Assembly: GCA_029572815.1 (NCBI GenBank)
Contig: JAKPUQ010000014.1
Span: forward strand, 1-64,000
Direction of reading: 5' to 3'
Source: Bacillota bacterium
GTDB taxonomy: Bacteria > Bacillota > Clostridia > Oscillospirales > Ruminococcaceae
Length of the DNA: 64,000 bases
The notes under the pieces: generated by a model
Seen by the model: the letters and a program-made list of their open reading frames with translations, nothing else
Database searches by the model: none
Told to the model about the DNA's origin: nothing
Translations under genes and position numbers: made by a program
Part shown: positions 62,823-64,000 of the stretch, in pieces
Layout of the letters: every line of letters starts with the position of its first letter
How positions within the stretch are numbered: position 1 is the stretch's first letter

Positions 62823-63800
62823 ATGACAGATGTTGATGTTATGCTTATATCGGAGGTGCTGGGAGTGCCTGTGAGGAAGCTCTATATGCTCAGCAGCGAC
62901 CGTGTGCCGCGGAAAAAGCGCAGCGGCAGCTACTCAAACTATCATCAGTCTGTGATATATACTGGAAAGGCGAAGAAAAAGCGCGTCCTGACCGTTCCCA
63001 ACGGCTTTCTGAAGCTGGTCCAGCGGCGCATACTTGACCGCTGCCTCAGCAAGCTGCCCATTTCGGAGTACGCGACGGCTTACAGAAAGGGCGTATCTGT
63101 CCGCGACAACGCTGCCTGCCACAGTGGGGCGGACTTCATAATAAAGCTTGATATATCGGGATTTTTCGACAGTATCAACGATGACGCGGTGTACATGGTG
63201 ATGAAGCAGTTCAGGCTCAGTCCAAGGGCGACCTCTCTGATAACACATCTCTGTGTACACAGGGGAGTCCTGCCCCAGGGCGCTCCCACATCGCCATATA
63301 TCGCCAATCTGGTCATGAAGCATTTCGATGACAGCATAGGCGCATGGTGCAGGGAAAGGAACATCACCTATACCCGCTACTGCGACGATATGACCTTCTC
63401 GGGCAGCCGTGATGACCTGCTGGACAGCCATGTGGTCGGAAGGGTCAGCAGAAAGCTCTATTCCATGGGCTTTGAACTCAACCGTGAAAAGACTGTTTTT
63501 GCAGGCCGTTCACAGCGCCAGACCGTTACGGGGCTGGTGGTCAACGAAAAGCCGGACCTTCCCAGGGAAAAACGCCGTGAGCTTCGGCAGGAGGTGTACT
63601 ACTGCCTTAAATACGGCGTCAGGGAGCACCTTTCGCGGCTCTGCAGCGGCGATACGCCGCTTCACTACATAAACGGACTTATTGGCAGAATTGCCTACGG
63701 ACTTCAGCAGAGACCTGACGATATAAAGCTGAGGGAAAGCTTTGAAAATCTGAAGGAACTTAGAGAAAAAGAGGCACAAAATGAAGAAAAAGGTAATTAA
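62823..63800 (+). CDS. Retron reverse transcriptase
   Basis: A 325-residue reverse transcriptase with the retron hallmarks: NAACH (96-100, NAxxH motif), KLDISGFFDSI (108-118, first catalytic Asp), QGAPTSP (152-158), YCDD (186-189, catalytic YxDD) and VTG (235-237). It lacks the maturase and endonuclease domains of group II intron enzymes. It should copy the msd part of the RNA upstream into msDNA linked to RNA. Start follows AAAAGAGGTGATGACTG. The next gene starts inside its last 20 bases, so a retron operon is likely; retrons known so far are phage-defence systems. Confidence 0.9.
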   Translation: MTDVDVMLISEVLGVPVRKLYMLSSDRVPRKKRSGSYSNYHQSVIYTGKAKKKRVLTVPNGFLKLVQRRILDRCLSKLPISEYATAYRKGVSVRDNAACHSGADFIIKLDISGFFDSINDDAVYMVMKQFRLSPRATSLITHLCVHRGVLPQGAPTSPYIANLVMKHFDDSIGAWCRERNITYTRYCDDMTFSGSRDDLLDSHVVGRVSRKLYSMGFELNREKTVFAGRSQRQTVTGLVVNEKPDLPREKRRELRQEVYYCLKYGVREHLSRLCSGDTPLHYINGLIGRIAYGLQQRPDDIKLRESFENLKELREKEAQNEEKGN

Positions 63801-64000
63801 AATATCCGCGGTGATACTGGTGCCGCTGCTCATTGCAGGCTGTATCACAGGATTTGTCATAACAAAAAAGGAAATGGACAAGAACTTCGGCAGGGGAGAG
63901 TACCCCGACAAGAGGTATACTGCCACATGGTTCTATGACCATTATGAGGAGGAATATCCCCGTCAGGAGGTAAGCTTCAAATCGGGTGAAAACGACCTCA
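63781..64000 (+). CDS. Lipoprotein/alpha-beta hydrolase-like protein, cut by the window end
   Basis: The first 73 codons of a gene that continues outside. Residues 1-28 are a signal or membrane helix with a lipobox-like IAGC (18-21). Then KKEMDKNFGRGEYPDKRYTATWFYDHYEEEYPRQEVSFKSGEN, which resembles the start of Clostridial alpha/beta-fold hydrolases. It overlaps the reverse-transcriptase gene by 20 bp in another frame and has AAAGAGGCACAAA upstream. It could be the retron effector or simply a neighbour; the visible part cannot decide. Confidence 0.55.
   Translation, partial: MKKKVIKISAVILVPLLIAGCITGFVITKKEMDKNFGRGEYPDKRYTATWFYDHYEEEYPRQEVSFKSGENDL

Noticed and set aside
62823-63800. Group II intron or diversity-generating RT
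   Set aside because: No maturase or endonuclease domain, no intron ends or variable repeat; NAxxH and VTG point to a retron.

Overview
The window looks like chromosome of a cellulolytic Ruminococcus-type bacterium (Oscillospiraceae, Clostridia). Supporting signs are a dockerin-bearing GH44 enzyme with Thr-rich linkers, a CotH-family protein, Rrf2/AraC/XRE regulators, a FeoA-FeoA-FeoB system and strong purine-rich ribosome binding sites. I recognise no rRNA, tRNA or CRISPR array.

Layout. 1-340 is a run of hairpin repeats. 340-4400 holds an Rrf2 regulator and a divergent biotin operon, bioY-bioB-bioD-bioA, with a BirA-type operator over its promoter; bioA carries a frameshift. 4445-7414 (minus) is a three-gene operon with all four activities of GDP-D-glycero-D-manno-heptose synthesis. 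7686-15624 holds a broken cotH gene, two methyltransferases, a DUF5131 protein, an AraC regulator, and a DUF6110 protein with a frameshifted metal P-type ATPase. Enolase (minus) and a MacB-like ABC transporter with a frameshifted permease follow. 20687-28610 is an iron block: a plus-strand operon (DUF2325, DUF3793, flavodoxin, Tp47-like wall-anchored protein, ferric-reductase/FMN membrane protein) converges on a minus-strand feo operon. A second ABC transporter, an XRE regulator, the GH44-dockerin enzyme, a GGDEF protein and a C_GCAxxG_C_C protein come next, then an FeS-scaffold-like protein paired with a GGGtGRT protein.

39732-61053 is a 21.3-kb integrative mobilizable element inserted in the 3' end of the GGGtGRT gene. 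It has 45-bp identical flanking repeats, a tyrosine integrase, an excisionase, a CHC2 primase, a P4-type helicase beside a symmetric repeat array (probable origin), MobC/MobA with a probable oriT, an overlapping mobB-like gene and a ParM/ParR partition cassette with 11-bp repeats. Its cargo is defence-like: an AAA-nuclease fusion, a type I restriction island with a second methylase, and a STAND NTPase. There is no type IV secretion system, so transfer would need a helper.

The right flank (61079-64000) carries a displaced terminator, a sigma/anti-sigma pair, and a retron: a promoter, a foldable msr-msd RNA and a reverse transcriptase with the NAxxH, YxDD and VTG motifs, overlapping the start of a lipoprotein or hydrolase gene that runs off the window.

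Two patterns cut across the window. An inverted repeat GTTAG-N6-CTAAC recurs at the start sites of promoters for the flavodoxin operon, feoA, an ABC transporter and enolase, and lies just upstream of feoB; it looks like the operator of one, probably iron-responsive, regulator. Second, four genes carry reading-frame lesions, mostly one extra base in a C/G run, so some may be sequencing errors.
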